This document shows, piece by piece, positions 25,540-34,697 of a stretch of DNA of 64,000 nt. The translations under genes were made by a program, and so were the position numbers. This DNA comes from Joyebacterum sp964521425. Its GTDB lineage: Bacteria > Joyebacterota > Joyebacteria > Joyebacterales > Joyebacteraceae. The stretch covers positions 62,001 to 126,000 of the forward strand of contig CAZFRO010000003.1 of assembly GCA_964521425.1 (NCBI GenBank), in the 5' to 3' direction. Every line of letters begins with the position of its first letter. Position 1 is the first letter of the stretch. The notes below the pieces were generated by a model. That model saw nothing but the letters and a program-made list of their open reading frames with translations. It was not told the origin of the DNA and made no database searches.

Positions 25540-26757
25540 GTGGAGAAGAACAGACGAATCCTCATCATCGTCGAGAACCTGCCGGTTCCGTTTGACAGGC
25601 GCGTCTGGCTTGAGTCCACGACGCTCAAGGCCGCAGGGTACGACGTCAGCGTCATCTGTCCGCAGGGGACGGACTACATGGAACCTTTCGAGGTTATCGA
25701 CGGGGTCTCGATCTACCGCTATCCTCCGCCCCCCGAGACGACGAACAAGCTCTCGTACGCCTGGGAGTTTCCGTACTGCTGGCTCACGTCTCTTAAGCTC
25801 GCCTTCAGGGTCGCGCGAAGAGAGGGCTTCGATGCGATTCACGCGTGCAACCCGCCCGACACGTTCTTTCTGATCGGGTTGGTGTTCAAGCTTCTCAGAC
25901 GCTCGAAGTTCGTGTTCGATCAGCATGATCTGTGTCCCGAACTCTATCTTTCCAGATTCGGTGGGCGCCGATCGATCAACTTCGGACTGCTTCGCGTTTT
26001 CGAGTGGCTCACGTACCGGAGCGCGAACATGGTGATAGCGACGAACCTCTCGTACAAGGAACACGCTTCCGCGATTGGGGGCTTTCCAGAGGACAAAATC
26101 CATGTCGTCCGGAGCGGACCGAGGATCTCCCGGTTCACACGAGTCGAGCCGGAAGAGAAGCTGAAGAACGGGAAGAAACACCTGGTTTGCTATCTCGGTG
26201 TCATGGCTCCTCAGGACGGGCTCGACTACTTGCTCCGCGCAATCAGGCATGTCGTCGATGTGGTCGACCGGAAGGACGTCCACTTTGCACTGATCGGCTC
26301 CGGTGATTCCTTCGTGGATGTGAAGCTTCTCAGGGACGATCTCGGCCTGGAGGATTACGTGGAGATGACCGGCCGCATCCCGGACGAGGACGTGAGGCGG
26401 TATCTGTCGACCGCCGATGTCTGCGTGTGTCCTGACCCGAAGAACCTGCTGAACGATGTCTCCACGATGAACAAGGTCCTGGAGTACATGACTTTTGCCA
26501 AACCGATGGTCTCCTTCGATCTTAAGGAGAGCCGATTCTCCGCAGAGGACGGAGCGCTCTACGCTGCGCCCAATGACGAGATCGAGTTTGGCGAGCGCAT
26601 CATACAGCTTCTGGACAATCCTGAGCTTCGCGACAGGCTGGGCAAGCAGAACCGCAAGCGCATCGAGGATGCTCTCTGCTGGGAGCACACTGGGGAAGAG
26701 GTTGTCAGAGCCTACGATGCTCTGTTCGGTTTCGATGTGGCGCCGGAGGAAGTGTAA
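25540..26757 (+). CDS. glycosyltransferase family 4 (WbuB-like)
   Basis: GT4 enzyme of 405 residues from GTG 25540 behind GGAGG. The N-terminus VENLPVPFDRRVWLESTTL is typical of WbuB-like transferases, as is FDQHDLCPELYLSRFG in the acceptor domain. The donor domain shows VCYLGVMAPQDGLDYLL, ALIGSG, MTGRIPDEDVRRYLSTADV and MNKVLEYMTFAKPMVSFD. It is separated from the dehydrogenase by a weak hairpin and overlaps the radical SAM gene's start by one base. Confidence 0.88.
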   Translation: MEKNRRILIIVENLPVPFDRRVWLESTTLKAAGYDVSVICPQGTDYMEPFEVIDGVSIYRYPPPPETTNKLSYAWEFPYCWLTSLKLAFRVARREGFDAIHACNPPDTFFLIGLVFKLLRRSKFVFDQHDLCPELYLSRFGGRRSINFGLLRVFEWLTYRSANMVIATNLSYKEHASAIGGFPEDKIHVVRSGPRISRFTRVEPEEKLKNGKKHLVCYLGVMAPQDGLDYLLRAIRHVVDVVDRKDVHFALIGSGDSFVDVKLLRDDLGLEDYVEMTGRIPDEDVRRYLSTADVCVCPDPKNLLNDVSTMNKVLEYMTFAKPMVSFDLKESRFSAEDGALYAAPNDEIEFGERIIQLLDNPELRDRLGKQNRKRIEDALCWEHTGEEVVRAYDALFGFDVAPEEV

Positions 26758-27773
26758 TGCTCGGACCCGTCAGTTGCATCGCCGCGGTTACGTACGGTTG
26801 CAACTCCAGATGCGTCATGTGCGACATCTGGAAGCGAGATCCGGACGTCGCGCGCGAACTCACGCCGGACGAGTACCGCTGGCTTCCGCGGAGTCTCAAA
26901 TCGGTCAACGTGAGCGGCGGAGAACCGTTTCTGCGCGACGATCTTCCGGAGATCGTTGCAGTCATGTCGGAGACATGTCCGCGCGCCCGCATCGTCATCT
27001 CGACTAACGGTCTCTTACCGGAGCGTATCGAGGCGGCTGTTGCGAGGATCAGTGAGACGTCGCCGAAGGGTTCCGATCCAGCCGGGGCGGTGGCCGTGAG
27101 GGTATCCGTCGACGGCGTGGGCGAAGTGCACGATCGGATCCGCGGCGTCCCGGGCGCCTACGACAGGGCGATGGAGACCGTTCGCAGACTTAAGCGTCTA
27201 GGAGTACCCGACCTCGGGCTTGCGGCGACCTTGACGCAGGACAACGTCGGCGAGATCACGAGGGTGAAAGAGAAGGCGGACGAACTCGGTATCCGCTTCG
27301 TTATGAGCGCTGCGCACAGCTCCCCGATCTTCTTTGGTGAGCACGAGGTGGAGCGTCCTGACTCGGAGGAATCGGTAGCTGAAGTGCTCAGTCTCATGAG
27401 GGAGACGCTCCGTTCGTGGCGCCCCTACGATTGGGCGAAGGCATACTATCTGAGGGGTGTTGCCGAGTACATCAGGGGGCGGCCAAGGCGGATGCCGTGC
27501 CGCGCCGGGATCGACTTCTTCTTCCTGGATCCATGGGGCGATGTCTATCCCTGCAACATCGGTGGGACGAAGATGGGGAACATGCGGGAGAGCGATTTCA
27601 GGAGCATGCAGAGAGAAACCGCGGACGTCGTGCGCGAATCCGTGGCGTCGTGTAGTGTCCAGTGCTGGATGGTCTGCACGGTCGCGCCACCCATGAGCAG
27701 GCGGCCTCTGAAGCCGCTGGCCTGGATGCTGGGAGCCAAGTTCCTCGGGCTTGACACCAAGCTTACCCAATGA
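26757..27773 (+). CDS. radical SAM protein with SPASM-like C-terminus
   Basis: Radical SAM enzyme of 338 residues; start ATG 26757 shares a base with the previous stop (TAATG). The cluster motif is CNSRCVMC near residues 15-22, followed by NVSGGEPFLRDDLPEI (SAM-binding GGEP) and VRVSVDGVGEVHDRIRG. The C-terminal part has further cysteines: CRAG, PCNIGG, then CSVQCWMVC, a spacing that suggests an auxiliary iron-sulfur cluster of SPASM or twitch type. The reaction is unknown. Its position between glycosyltransferases hints at modification of a sugar, lipid carrier or small peptide. Confidence 0.85.
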   Translation: MLGPVSCIAAVTYGCNSRCVMCDIWKRDPDVARELTPDEYRWLPRSLKSVNVSGGEPFLRDDLPEIVAVMSETCPRARIVISTNGLLPERIEAAVARISETSPKGSDPAGAVAVRVSVDGVGEVHDRIRGVPGAYDRAMETVRRLKRLGVPDLGLAATLTQDNVGEITRVKEKADELGIRFVMSAAHSSPIFFGEHEVERPDSEESVAEVLSLMRETLRSWRPYDWAKAYYLRGVAEYIRGRPRRMPCRAGIDFFFLDPWGDVYPCNIGGTKMGNMRESDFRSMQRETADVVRESVASCSVQCWMVCTVAPPMSRRPLKPLAWMLGAKFLGLDTKLTQ

Positions 27774-27810
27774 GAATCTCGCTCGTCGCTGGGAGGCATG
27801 TCGTTCAATA

Positions 27811-29031
27811 ATGAGAGTGCTCGCGGCAAACAAGTTCTATTTCGTCAAGGGAGGCGCCGAACGGTACCTCTTCGAGCTGACTCGTATTCTCGAAGAACGC
27901 GGTCACAGTGTGGTTCCCTTCGCGATGGATCATCCGCAGAACGAGGAGAGTGATCACTCTGATCTGTTCGTTTCACACGTCGGATTCGATACCCGTCGCA
28001 CAGTTGGGGGCCACTTCAGGACAGCTGTGCGGGTGCTTCATTCCGTGGAGGCCAGGAGGAAGATCGGAGCGCTGGTGGAACGCACGCGACCCGATGTGGC
28101 CCACCTTCACAATATTGCACACCAGCTTTCTCCTTCGATCTTGTACGGGCTCAAGAGCGAAGGAGTGCCGATAGTGCAGACGCTTCATGATCACAAGCTC
28201 ATCTGCCCGAACTACCAGATGTTCGTCCACGGGCAGCCGTGTGAACGCTGCGCGAAGTGGCGTTACTACAACGCGTGTGTTCACAGATGTATGCACGGTT
28301 CCATCGCATGGAGCTGTCTGGTTGCTTTTGAGGCATACGCACGCAAGCTGTTGGGAACGTACGGCACATGCGTGGACACGTTCATAGCTCCCAGCCGGTC
28401 GCTCATGAAGCGCATGATAGCCCACGGCGTTGAGCCGGACAGAATAGTCCACTTGCCCTACGCGATCGCGCTCAAGAGCTACGAGCCTCGCTTCGAATCA
28501 GACGGCTACGCAGTGTATGTGGGTCGTCTTTCGTCCGGGAAGGGGCTCGAGACACTTCTGGAGGCTCTCGCTCTTTCTCCAGGCGTCGCATTCAAGATGA
28601 TAGGGGACGGTCCCCTGGCGGATGATCTCAAGACGATGGCGGAGCAACGAGGGATCAGGAATGTGGAGTTCGTGGGCTACAGGAGCGGGGCGGAGCTGAG
28701 AGCGCTGTTGCGCGGCGCTCAGTTTGTTGTCATGCCGTCTGAGTGCTACGAGAACTCACCGCTTGCCGTGTACGAAGCGAGCGCGTACGGGAAGGCCGTG
28801 ATCGGTTCGTCGATGGGTGGGATACCCGAGCTGATCGAGGATGGTGAGACGGGTCTCATCTTCTCGGCCGGGGATGCAGATGAACTCGCAGAGGCGCTCG
28901 CCGCGTTGTGGAACGACAGGGAGAGATCTGTCCGGATGGGCAAGGAGGCTCGTCGGAGGGCCGAGAGGGAGTACGGTCCCGACCGCCACTACGAGCAGAT
29001 AATGTCGATATACGAGAGGGTCACGCAGTGA
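27811..29031 (+). CDS. glycosyltransferase family 4 with cysteine cluster
   Basis: GT4 enzyme of 406 residues; ATG 27811 is chosen because MRVLAANKFYFVKGGAERYL is the expected N-terminus, with GGGAGG a rather long 14 bases upstream. The acceptor domain holds LICPNYQMF, then CERCAKW, NACVHRCMHG, a cysteine cluster seen in a recognised GT4 subgroup. The donor domain shows VGRLSSGKGLETLL, MIGDGPLADDL, FVGYRSGAELRALLRGA and PSECYENSPLAVYEASA. Intact; substrate unknown. Confidence 0.88.
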   Translation: MRVLAANKFYFVKGGAERYLFELTRILEERGHSVVPFAMDHPQNEESDHSDLFVSHVGFDTRRTVGGHFRTAVRVLHSVEARRKIGALVERTRPDVAHLHNIAHQLSPSILYGLKSEGVPIVQTLHDHKLICPNYQMFVHGQPCERCAKWRYYNACVHRCMHGSIAWSCLVAFEAYARKLLGTYGTCVDTFIAPSRSLMKRMIAHGVEPDRIVHLPYAIALKSYEPRFESDGYAVYVGRLSSGKGLETLLEALALSPGVAFKMIGDGPLADDLKTMAEQRGIRNVEFVGYRSGAELRALLRGAQFVVMPSECYENSPLAVYEASAYGKAVIGSSMGGIPELIEDGETGLIFSAGDADELAEALAALWNDRERSVRMGKEARRRAEREYGPDRHYEQIMSIYERVTQ

Positions 29032-30125
29032 GAATCGCAATGTTGGGACAGAAGGGGATACCGGCCACGTACGGGGGGATCGAGCGGCACGTCGAGGAGC
29101 TGACCACGAGACTCGTCGATCGTGGTCACGATGTAACGGTCTACTGCCGCCCCTACTATACGAAGATCAAGGGGGACTATCGGGGCGTTCATCTGGCCAC
29201 CATTCCGAGCGTGAGAACAAAGCACCTCGATACGGCCTCGCACTGCGCCCTGGCGATTCCCCATATCCTGGCCAAGGGATACGACATCGTACACTTCCAC
29301 GCATTGGGGCCATCTCTCTTTGCCAATCTCCCCGGGCTCCGGGGTACGAAGACCGTCGTCACAGTACACGGCCTCGACTGGCAGCGTGAGAAGTGGGGGA
29401 CTCTCGCCACCTGGGTTCTCCGGAGGTGCGAGCACACATCGATTTTCTATCCGAACAAGACGATAGTCGTCTCGAAGGCCCTGAGGGATTACTTCTCGCA
29501 GCACTACGGGAAGACGGTTACCTACATCCCGAACGGCACGGTTCTGCCGCACGTGCGTAAGGCTGAGAAGATACAGGCGATGGGGCTAGAACCCGGGAAG
29601 TACGTGCTTTTCGTCGGCCGCCTCGTGCCGGAGAAGGGCTGCCACTATCTCTTGGACGCATACAGACAGCTCGACACCGACATGGAGCTTGTGATAGCGG
29701 GAGGAACCAGCTTCTCATCGGAGTACGTGGACAAGCTCCACGCGATGGCGGGAGATCGAGTGCGGTTCCTCGGGTACGTCTACGGTGATGTGCTTGATGA
29801 GTTGTACTCCAATGCGAAGATATTCGTTCTTCCTTCCGATCTGGAGGGACTGCCGATCGCGCTTCTGGAGGCGATGAGCTTCGGCAACTGCTGTTTGACG
29901 AGCGACATCCCGGAGAACCTCGAGGTCATCGGTGACTGCGGCGCGACATTCAAGAAGGGTGATGCCGCCGATCTTGCGGGCAAGCTCAAGGGTCTGTTCG
30001 AGAATCCGGAGCGCTGTGAAGCGATGGGAACGCGTGCTCGCAGGCACGTTCTTGAGACGTATGATTGGGACGGCGTGACGCTTCACACCGAGGCCATCTA
30101 CTACACGATGCTGCGGGGGTTTTGA
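29028..30125 (+). CDS. glycosyltransferase family 4 (DUF1972-type N-terminus)
   Basis: GT4 enzyme of 365 residues with GTG start at 29028 overlapping the previous stop; an ATG at 29040 is an alternative. The N-terminus MLGQKGIPATYGGIERHVEE is typical of rhamnosyltransferase-like DUF1972 proteins. The donor domain has VLFVGRLVPEKGCHYLLDAY, FLGYVYGDVLDELYSNAKIF and PSDLEGLPIALLEAMSFG. It ends the run of glycosyltransferases before the precursor-supply genes. Confidence 0.88.
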   Translation: MRIAMLGQKGIPATYGGIERHVEELTTRLVDRGHDVTVYCRPYYTKIKGDYRGVHLATIPSVRTKHLDTASHCALAIPHILAKGYDIVHFHALGPSLFANLPGLRGTKTVVTVHGLDWQREKWGTLATWVLRRCEHTSIFYPNKTIVVSKALRDYFSQHYGKTVTYIPNGTVLPHVRKAEKIQAMGLEPGKYVLFVGRLVPEKGCHYLLDAYRQLDTDMELVIAGGTSFSSEYVDKLHAMAGDRVRFLGYVYGDVLDELYSNAKIFVLPSDLEGLPIALLEAMSFGNCCLTSDIPENLEVIGDCGATFKKGDAADLAGKLKGLFENPERCEAMGTRARRHVLETYDWDGVTLHTEAIYYTMLRGF

Positions 30126-30158
30126 CGCAGGAGCATCCCCGACCTGGGAGTTCACGAA

Positions 30159-31046
30159 GTGGATATTGTGGGTCTGCTGGCAACGGAGCGCGAGACGCTG
30201 GAAAGGGACCTCGACGAGTGGCTCCCGGCAGAGGGAGAATACCCGACCCTGATCCACGAGGCGCTCAGATACTCCGCGCTCGGAGGCGGGAAGCGCCTGC
30301 GCCCGATCCTGGCTCTGGCTGCAACGCGTTCGTTGGGACTGGACCCTGATCTCGTCATCAGATCAGCGTGCGCAATCGAATACGTGCATTGCTGCTCGCT
30401 GGTTCTCGACGATCTGCCTTCGATGGATGACGCCTCGTTGCGTCGAGGTCGGCCGACGGTCCACAAAGCCTTCGGTGTCGCGACGGCGATTCTCGCGGTG
30501 GACGCACTTCTCATGCACGCATTCAGACTTGTCGCCGACAACGGTGAGGCCATCGGAGCGTCCGGGCCTTGTGTGGCGGCAGCCGTCAGGAACCTCGCGA
30601 TGGCCGTGGGGTCGTACGGCATGGTCGGGGGCCAGCACGTGGATCTTGAGGCCTCTTCCAAGGGGAAGAGCGATCCCGGGATCGTGGAGTACATCCAGAC
30701 TCGCAAGACGGGCTCGCTGTTCGTCGTGGCCGCGACGACCGGTGGCACTCTGCTCGGCGCGGAACAGAGTCGCATCGATTGTGTTGGGCAGTACGCGCGC
30801 AACCTCGGGCTTGCCTATCAGATTATCGACGACATTCTCGATGTCGAGGGTGATGAGGCTGTCGTGGGCAAGGATCTCCACAAGGACCAGGACAAGCTGA
30901 CCTTCGTCGCCCTGCATGGAGTGGATGGCGCTCGCAGAATGGCGAGGGAATTCGTAGATGAAGCTCTCCTCTCGCTCCACTGCGTAGGAGATGATGTGCA
31001 GGTCTTGCGGGGACTGGCCGCTTACTGCCTCGAGAGAGTATCTTGA
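30159..31046 (+). CDS. polyprenyl diphosphate synthase (IspA family), EPS-locus copy
   Basis: Short-chain trans-prenyltransferase of 295 residues from GTG 30159, with GGGAG upstream. The first aspartate-rich motif is VLDDLPSMDDASLRRG and the second YQIIDDILDVEGD; GGKRLRP and GGQHVDLE are also present. It would condense isopentenyl diphosphate with allylic diphosphates to C15-C20 products. A second family member lies at 55838 beside dxs and xseB, so this copy is probably specialised, perhaps for lipid-carrier or carotenoid precursors. Product length cannot be read by eye. Confidence 0.87.
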   Translation: MDIVGLLATERETLERDLDEWLPAEGEYPTLIHEALRYSALGGGKRLRPILALAATRSLGLDPDLVIRSACAIEYVHCCSLVLDDLPSMDDASLRRGRPTVHKAFGVATAILAVDALLMHAFRLVADNGEAIGASGPCVAAAVRNLAMAVGSYGMVGGQHVDLEASSKGKSDPGIVEYIQTRKTGSLFVVAATTGGTLLGAEQSRIDCVGQYARNLGLAYQIIDDILDVEGDEAVVGKDLHKDQDKLTFVALHGVDGARRMAREFVDEALLSLHCVGDDVQVLRGLAAYCLERVS

Positions 31047-31068
31047 CCAGAGGCGCCTCGGAGGGATC

Positions 31069-32124
31069 ATGACCCACATAGTGATTCTGGCAGGAGGTTG
31101 GGGCGTGAGGTTGTGGCCGATGAGCAATCGCTCACGGCCGAAGCAGCTCCTCTGCCTCGGTGGTGATTCATCGCTGCTCGCGCGTACCCTCGCGCGGGTT
31201 GCTCCCTTGGCGTCTCCCGAGAGAGTGCTGGCCGTCACGAGCGAGCTTCTCCGTGATCTGATGGCTGAGGAACTCGCCCCGGTCCCCAACGAGCGTGTCG
31301 TTGGTGAACCGACTGGGAGGAATACGGCCCCTGCGATCGCCCTCGCCGCACACATCCTCGTACGCGAGGATCCGGACGCCATGATGATCGTGCTTCCGGC
31401 CGACCATATCATCGGTGATGATGAGGCGTTTCGTCTGACGCTCGCTCGTGCGCTCAAGGCCGCGAGCGCGGAGAACGCACTCGTGACACTGGGTGTTGTT
31501 CCGACGCGACCAGAGACGGAGTATGGCTACATCGAGGCTGGGGAACCTGCCGGCACCGAGGGAGCCCTGCTCGTCCGGAGATTCACCGAGAAGCCCGACC
31601 GCGAGACGGCAGAGCGTTTTCTGGATACGGGTGGCTACTACTGGAACAGCGGGATGTTCGTGTGGAGGGCGGGGCTTTTCCTTGAGGCCGTCTCGAACTT
31701 CCTTCCGGACGTGGCCGTTGCTCTGGACGCAGTGACGGCAGGTGTCGGAGATGAAGCGTTCAAATCCCAGATCGCGGCGTACTACGATTCGGTGCCGTCC
31801 ATCTCGGTCGACTACGGGATCATGGAGCGCTCGGACAACGTGATCGTTGTTCCTTCGGACTTCGGCTGGGATGACGTGGGCGCCTGGTCAGCGCTGGGAC
31901 GCATATGGGAGCCCGATGACGACGGCTCCTCGGTCTCGGGCGACGCGACACTCATTGAAACGGCTGACTGCATCGTTCACGCGGAGGGCGGCGTTGTCGC
32001 CGCGGTCGGCGTGAGTGATCTGATCATTGTTCACACGCCTGAGGCGACGCTTGTCTGTCCGCGCGATCGTGCGCGAGACGTGCGGCGAATGGTCGATGAG
32101 CTGAAGAAGCAAGGCAGATGGTAG
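31069..32124 (+). CDS. manC: mannose-1-phosphate guanylyltransferase
   Basis: Nucleotidyltransferase of 351 residues from ATG 31069 behind GGAGGG. The GTP-binding signature is ILAGGWGVRLWPMSN followed by RPKQLL; VGEPTGRNTAPAIALAA, VLPADHII, YGYIEAG, RFTEKPD, YYWNSGMFVW and SVDYGIMER are all typical. It lacks the C-terminal isomerase domain of bifunctional AlgA-type enzymes. It makes GDP-mannose, the substrate of the dehydrogenase at 24168. Confidence 0.92.
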   Translation: MTHIVILAGGWGVRLWPMSNRSRPKQLLCLGGDSSLLARTLARVAPLASPERVLAVTSELLRDLMAEELAPVPNERVVGEPTGRNTAPAIALAAHILVREDPDAMMIVLPADHIIGDDEAFRLTLARALKAASAENALVTLGVVPTRPETEYGYIEAGEPAGTEGALLVRRFTEKPDRETAERFLDTGGYYWNSGMFVWRAGLFLEAVSNFLPDVAVALDAVTAGVGDEAFKSQIAAYYDSVPSISVDYGIMERSDNVIVVPSDFGWDDVGAWSALGRIWEPDDDGSSVSGDATLIETADCIVHAEGGVVAAVGVSDLIIVHTPEATLVCPRDRARDVRRMVDELKKQGRW

Positions 32125-32144
32125 CCCATCGGAATGTGTGACGA

Positions 32145-32163
32145 GCCCGCTTCTCCAGCGGGC
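32145..32163 (+). other. stem-loop between manC and galT
   Basis: GCCCGCT (32145-32151) and AGCGGGC (32157-32163) form a perfect seven-pair stem with a TCTCC loop. No T-run follows, so it may stabilise an mRNA end or mark a processing site rather than terminate. Confidence 0.4.
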
Positions 32164-32180
32164 CAAGAGCGAGGAAATCA

Positions 32181-33179
32181 ATGCCGCAGCTGAGAAAGGA
32201 CCCCGTGCTGGGACGCTGGGTCATCATTGCCACCGAGCGTGGAAAGCGACCCACAGATTTTGTTCACATTCCGGAGGAGCGGCGTGGGGGCTTCTGTCCG
32301 TTCTGCTATGGGAATGAGGACAAAACCCCGCCGGAGGTGATCTCGTACAGGGATTCGAAGACGAAGCCGGACACACCCGGTTGGCAGGTGCGGGTCGTTC
32401 CCAACAAGTTCCCCGCACTGACCATTGAGGGAGAGGTCGATCGCGCCGGCGAGGGTATGTACGACAAGATGAACGGCGTTGGGGCGCACGAGGTGATCAT
32501 CGAGACGCCGGATCACGATGCGGAGCTCTCGCGGTTGCCGGTTGAGCACATCGCCCTTGTTCTCAAGGCCGCCAGGGAACGGATGGTGGATCTTCAGGGT
32601 GATACGCGGTTTCGCTACATCCAGTTCTTCAGGAATCGAGGCTACTCCGCCGGTGCATCTCTCGAACACCCTCACTCCCAGCTCATTGCGCTGCCGGTCA
32701 TTCCGAAACGGCTGACCGAGGAGCTGGCCGGGAGCAAGAAGTACTACGGTTACAAGGAACGCTGCGTATTCTGCGACATCATCGCACAGGAGCAGTGGAC
32801 GAATGAGCGCGTTGTGGCTGAAAGCGATTCCTTCATCTCGATAGCCCCATTCGCGGCTCGCTTCCCGTTCGAGACCTGGGTCCTTCCCAAGAAGCACGAC
32901 CCGTCGTTCGAGGACATCGATGCCGACACGAGACTCGCGCTCGCGGGTGTTCTCAAGGAGACGCTCTCGCGGATGAACGTGGCGCTCTCTGATCCTCCGT
33001 ACAATCTGATCCTGCACACGTCTCCCGTGGGGGAGAGGGATCTCAAGTACTACCACTGGCACTTCGAGATCATGCCGAAACTCACGAAGGTCGCCGGCTT
33101 CGAGTGGGGCTCCGGTTTCTACATCAACCCGACGCCCCCTGAGGATGCGGCCAGGTACCTGAGAGAAGTGGAACTCTAG
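32181..33179 (+). CDS. galT: galactose-1-phosphate uridylyltransferase
   Basis: GalT of the HIT superfamily, 332 residues, ATG 32181. The N-terminus MPQLRKDPVLGRWVIIATER is typical. Zinc-type cysteines are at CPFC (about 39-42) and the catalytic motif is LEHPHSQLIALP (HPHSQ). A second CVFCD pair and the C-terminal HTSPVGERDLKYYHWHFEIM with paired histidines complete the set. It exchanges UDP between glucose-1-phosphate and galactose-1-phosphate; a role with other hexose-1-phosphates is possible. It sits with manC and glgA in a sugar-nucleotide group. Confidence 0.92.
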   Translation: MPQLRKDPVLGRWVIIATERGKRPTDFVHIPEERRGGFCPFCYGNEDKTPPEVISYRDSKTKPDTPGWQVRVVPNKFPALTIEGEVDRAGEGMYDKMNGVGAHEVIIETPDHDAELSRLPVEHIALVLKAARERMVDLQGDTRFRYIQFFRNRGYSAGASLEHPHSQLIALPVIPKRLTEELAGSKKYYGYKERCVFCDIIAQEQWTNERVVAESDSFISIAPFAARFPFETWVLPKKHDPSFEDIDADTRLALAGVLKETLSRMNVALSDPPYNLILHTSPVGERDLKYYHWHFEIMPKLTKVAGFEWGSGFYINPTPPEDAARYLREVEL

Positions 33180-33196
33180 GGAGGAGCGTACCGCTC

Positions 33197-34690
33197 ATGA
33201 GGATCATCATCGCATCAGCTGAGGTTGCTCCGTTTGCGCGTGTGGGGGGGCTGTCCGATGTGGTCGGAGTCCTGCCCAAGGAGATCGCGGCGGCGGGGCA
33301 CGATGTCTCCATGTTTCTTCCCAAGTATGCCGACATAGATGACGATCGTTTCGGTATTGAAGCAGTTGATGGAGCCGGCGATCTCAAGGTTCCGGGTAGC
33401 GGGAAAAGCCCTGTGTCCCTATATAGCTGCCCCTTGCCGGGAGCTCCTGCCGTAACGGTCTACATGATCCGGTACGATCCCTTCTTTGATCGTGACGGAA
33501 TCTATGTCGACCCCACAACAAAGAAGGGCTACCCGGACGAGGTGGAACGCTACGCCCTCTTCAGCCGCGGGTTGCTCGAGGCAGCGCGAGTGCTGAAGCT
33601 CAGTCCGGACGTGCTGCACCTGAACGATCATCACACGGCGCTTGCCGGCGTCTACCTTCAGGAGTTCTACGGAGACGATCCCCTTCTGTCCCGTGCCGGC
33701 ACGGTCTTCAGCATTCACAATCTGGCGTATCTTGGTACTTTCGACAGTGCGCTGCTTCCGAAGCTTGGGTTCAAGGAGGAGCAGTGCGTGTACGGGAGCG
33801 CATTCGAGTACAAGGGCGGTGTCAGTACACTCAAACTCGGGATCGAGTACGCCGACTACGTGAACACCGTGAGCGAGCGATACGCAGAGGAGATCGCCGG
33901 TTCCCCCGAGTTCGGCCACGGTCTGGAGGGCGTCCTTGCTGAGAAGCGCGATGCAGGGAGACTCAAGGGCATCCTGAATGGAGTCGACTACTCCGTCTGG
34001 GATCCGTCAGTTGACGAGCTTATCCCGGCACAGTACTCGCGCGCCGATATTGCCGGCAAGGAACGATGCCGAACTGAGCTCAGGGCTCGCACGGGTCTTC
34101 GCGACGACGCGAGTGTGCCTCTCATAGGAATGGTCTCGCGGCTGGCCGACCAGAAGGGTTTCGATCTCCTGAGGGAGGTGGCCTCCGACATCATCGCCCT
34201 GGGCGCGCAGCTGGTTGTTCTCGGCACCGGCCAGGAGGAGTACCACGAGTTTCTGAAGGCTCTCTCGCTCAAACACCCGGGTGCGGTTTCGGTCAATCTC
34301 GCGTTCGACAACGAGCTTGCTCATTGGATAGAGGCCGGCTCCGATATGTTCCTCATGCCGTCGCTCTACGAACCGTGCGGACTGAATCAGATGTACAGCC
34401 TGCGCTACGGAACGGTTCCAATCGTGCGAGCGACGGGTGGACTTGTCGATACCGTCACTGACTACGATGCAGGCGCAGATGGAGGGGTGGGGTTCGTCTT
34501 CGCTGAGTACGATTCGGCTGAGATGCTGGCTGCCATCGCTCGCTCGGTCGAGGCGTACGGCGACCGCGACGCCTGGGCCGGGCTTATGGCGCGCGGGATG
34601 GCGCTCGACTTCAGCTGGAAGGCCTCAGCACGGGCCTATGTTGAGCTGTACAGAAGCGCAGCAGAGAGCGCTTCGGAGCGTCGTGTCTGA
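33197..34690 (+). CDS. glgA: glycogen/starch synthase
   Basis: GT5 synthase of 497 residues, ATG 33197. The N-terminal substrate loop reads FARVGGLSDVVGVLP, so the conserved Lys of KxGG is an Arg here. Other landmarks: HLNDHHTALAGVYL, FSIHNLAYLG, VNTVSERYAEEI, LKGILNGVDYSVWDP, GMVSRLADQKGFDLL, VLGTGQEEYHEF, MPSLYEPCGLNQMYSLRYG, VRATGGLVDTV. It elongates alpha-1,4-glucan from ADP-glucose. It is the last gene before the tRNA cluster; no branching enzyme or glgC is in the window. Confidence 0.92.
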   Translation: MRIIIASAEVAPFARVGGLSDVVGVLPKEIAAAGHDVSMFLPKYADIDDDRFGIEAVDGAGDLKVPGSGKSPVSLYSCPLPGAPAVTVYMIRYDPFFDRDGIYVDPTTKKGYPDEVERYALFSRGLLEAARVLKLSPDVLHLNDHHTALAGVYLQEFYGDDPLLSRAGTVFSIHNLAYLGTFDSALLPKLGFKEEQCVYGSAFEYKGGVSTLKLGIEYADYVNTVSERYAEEIAGSPEFGHGLEGVLAEKRDAGRLKGILNGVDYSVWDPSVDELIPAQYSRADIAGKERCRTELRARTGLRDDASVPLIGMVSRLADQKGFDLLREVASDIIALGAQLVVLGTGQEEYHEFLKALSLKHPGAVSVNLAFDNELAHWIEAGSDMFLMPSLYEPCGLNQMYSLRYGTVPIVRATGGLVDTVTDYDAGADGGVGFVFAEYDSAEMLAAIARSVEAYGDRDAWAGLMARGMALDFSWKASARAYVELYRSAAESASERRV

Positions 34691-34697
34691 TGGGGTC

